64,000 bases of DNA from Papaver somniferum. Taxonomy: Eukaryota; Streptophyta; Magnoliopsida; Ranunculales; Papaveraceae. Below the pieces are notes generated by a model. That model was not told the DNA's origin, ran no database searches, and saw nothing but the letters and a program-made list of their open reading frames with translations. Shown one piece after another: positions 61,907-64,000 of the stretch; position 1 is the first letter of the stretch, and every line of letters begins with the position of its first letter. The position numbers and the translations under genes are program-made. The DNA lies in NCBI RefSeq assembly GCF_003573695.1, contig NC_039360.1, positions 122,474,336-122,538,335 of the forward strand, in the 5' to 3' direction.

Positions 61907-64000
61907 TGGTGGGCCCGGGAAAGCGTATAAAATTGAAGTGAAATGAAAACGGGCCTACAGTAATACCGCAAGTGCACGGTCGTCAGATGTAGCTCGTGCA
62001 AGTACGGGTCGATCCACAGAGACTGGGTGTGTTTGGGAGTTTCTAGCTATTTGGGCTCTAAATTTTCTATTGGGCTTCGAATGTGAATGGGCTTTGAGTA
62101 CCCTTGACAGTGAACTGGGCCTTTGACCTTAACCTGAACTGTGGCTGGGCCTTGAACCTGGGCTTTTATTAAGTCCACAGTGGACTTTTGTTATGAATCT
62201 GGGCTTCAGCAGTAGCAGAAGCAGTGCACAGCAGCCGCAGAAGGGTAATGCAGCAGATGCTCAGCAGGGAAAGGGAGAGCAGCAGCAGTGCAAAGGGCAA
62301 GTGCACAGCAGCAGGGGGAGACAAGGCAGCAGAGCACTAGGGGAGAACAAGGCAGTAGCAAGTAGTAAAAGCAGTGAATGCAGTAACAAGAACAGGAGAA
62401 ACAAAAGAGAAGCAAGAGCAAATAGTGGCAGTGAAGCAAAGGTAACAGTGGCAGTTAACAGGAAACAAAGCCAAATAAACCAAGGCTGTTAGCCAAGGGC
62501 AGGGAGGAGAAGAAGTAACAAAGCAAAGCCAAGGCATTTATCTAGAGTGGGAAGAGAACCAGCTTGCTCACAGTCACTAGTGAGCACTAGTTTCTCCCCA
62601 CTGCTCAATCAACTCAATGCTCCAAAGGCTTTAGCCTAACATTCACACAAAACAGTAAACTAATCCTAACATTTGAGAAGCTAACAGTTGACAAAACAAG
62701 AGAGCCTAGGCATACAACTAGAGTGGGAAGAGAACTAGTTTGCTCACAGTCACTAGTGAGCACTAGTTTCTCCCCACTGCTCAATCAATCCAATGCTTCA
62801 AAGGCTTTAGCCTAACATTCACACAAAACAGTAAACATCACAGAGATAACATAGTAACATACACAAATCAGGAGCATTTACAGTGAAATTAAACAGTGCA
62901 ACATTCTAATTAAACTATCCTAACATAGATTAAACAATGAAACATTAACAAAATTTACAAAATAAAATTAACAGTAACACAGACAATTAACAGCAAACAC
63001 TAAGAATAAAATTGAAAATTGAAATTAACTGAATTTGAAATTAAAACTAACCTAAACATGGAATTAAACAATAAAGTATGGAATTGAAATTTGGACAGTG
63101 GCAGCAAATGAAGAACCCTAAAAATTAACAGTGAAATTAAATTAACCTTGAGAATTAAATTAACCCAATTAGGGGGTATCTCGGCTAACCAAGAACACGT
63201 TTTAACATCCTACATCAGTTCCTATTTATAGTTTACAACCAAAACCCTAAATTACAAACCCTAATTTGAAAATCCCTAAATTTTTGAATTGAAAATTACC
63301 CACTGATTTTGATCTGAATTTGTCTCTGACCCAGGTTTTCTTCTTGTCTTCTGCTTCCTCTCCTGCGCTTCTTGTCGTCTCTGAAATACTAGCTCGAGAT
63401 GTTTTACAAATCCCACACCCTAGGGTTCAGAAAAAGAGGTGCGAGTTTTGTAAAATGTCTAGGCTAGTAGAGGGATGGGTTTTGGGGGAAGGACGGAGCT
63501 GATGGAGGTGGTGGCAGTGATAGAAATGGTTGCGGCAGAGGAGACAGAGGAGGAGGTGGTGTTGCAGACGAGAAGGGAGTTTTGCAGAGAATTTGGGAAG
63601 AAGAGAGGAAGAACCCGATGGAGAAGAAGGGTCTGTTTGGTTGGGTAATAGGGTTCGGTGACTAGGGTGTGAAGGAGGTTCAGCGGAGTTTGATGAACAA
63701 CGAGTGGAAGGCGTTGGATGATCCCATATAGATTTAATCGAACGGCTACGATGGAGAGGTATGTGGCGACCGTTGGATTATGAGATACAACAAAATTAAC
63801 GACACCAGATGGAGTTAGGTGTTGTAGTGTTAAGCGGAAGTATCGAGGTTTGATGCGCAGGAAAAGAAGCGACCGTAGGATCTAAATGTGATCTAATCTG
63901 AAGGCTTGGAATTTAGGTACTATGGTGTTTTGCAGGGACTTCAGATTTTGATGAACGATGAAGAAGCGACCATTGGATGATGAGATGGATCCGATCTAAC
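61907..64000 (-). repeat. Gag-only element 5' LTR, incomplete
   Basis: This is almost identical to 55501-57598 as far as the window shows. Differences are scattered single bases and one single-base indel near 63912. Confidence 0.92.

Larger units (their letters stand above)
55501..64000 (-). mobile_element. Young gag-only (TR-GAG type) Gypsy LTR element, truncated by window end
   Basis: The left LTR is 55501-57976 and the right LTR starts at 61907 and runs past the window end by about 380 bases. The ends are TGATGAGTG...CCCACCA on the minus strand. The ~3.9-kb interior has one long uninterrupted frame with a Gag core and no protease, RT or integrase. It also has a tRNA-Asp-like primer site and a polypurine tract (GGTTTGGGGGTATT on the minus strand) abutting the left LTR. 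I count about eight differences across ~2.09 kb of paired LTR, so the insertion is recent. LTR elements with only a gag gene are known in plants as TR-GAGs. The right-hand target duplication lies outside the window; the left flank is AAGGC. Confidence 0.92.

Overview
This is nuclear DNA of a flowering plant, most likely a eudicot. The evidence is an intronless brassinosteroid receptor gene, a four-exon cytosolic ribosomal protein gene with GT-AG introns and telo-box/site II promoter motifs, and long plant-type LTR retrotransposons. I cannot name the species. Only the first ~9.5 kb is host gene space; almost everything after it is transposon-derived.

Layout. (1) 1-4187: BRI1, the brassinosteroid receptor kinase, intact on the + strand. 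(2) 6091-9297: a 40S ribosomal protein S18 (uS13) gene on the - strand. Its exons are recognisable, but the last junction is one base out of frame. (3) 8725-15930 ('unit A') is partly repeated at 18500-19320 plus 49514-50890 ('unit B'), which carries a truncated RPS18 pseudogene. Unit A is split by a ~5.25-kb Mutator-like DNA element (10305-15555) holding exons of a captured ZFPL1-type zinc-finger gene. Unit B lacks that element, so it serves as an empty site. (4) 16214-18490: a truncated Copia LTR abutting the RPS18 pseudogene.

(5) 19321-49508: a three-level nest of LTR retrotransposons, each level with its own 5-bp target-site duplication. A gag-only Copia element (TSD CCTAC) has its 3' LTR split by a Gypsy/Athila-like non-autonomous element (20581-42007, TSD GTAGA). 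That element is in turn split by a Gypsy/Athila-like element with gag, protease, RT, RNase H and integrase (25506-36488, TSD GTTGG). The intact other LTR of the Copia element gives the empty site for the middle insertion.

(6) 49514-55500: the rest of unit B, a small MULE-type MITE with a 9-bp TSD, a divergent Copia-type LTR, and an LTR-like fragment ending in a 214-bp tandem repeat. (7) 55501 to the window end: a young gag-only LTR element (574-aa uninterrupted ORF, near-identical LTRs, duplicated primer-binding site), cut off by the window edge.

How the mobile parts relate. The three Gypsy-type elements share a tRNA-Asp-like primer-binding site, TGATxx...CA LTR ends, an internal polypurine tract beside an ACATTG-AGGA-CAATGT-type hairpin, and a second short hairpin near the 3' LTR whose closing base pair differs in a compensatory way. 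Two of them encode no polymerase but share a C-terminal protein domain ending in DPQLFRLLVYG. This looks like a set of non-autonomous elements mobilised by an autonomous relative. It is the strongest candidate here for something not well described.
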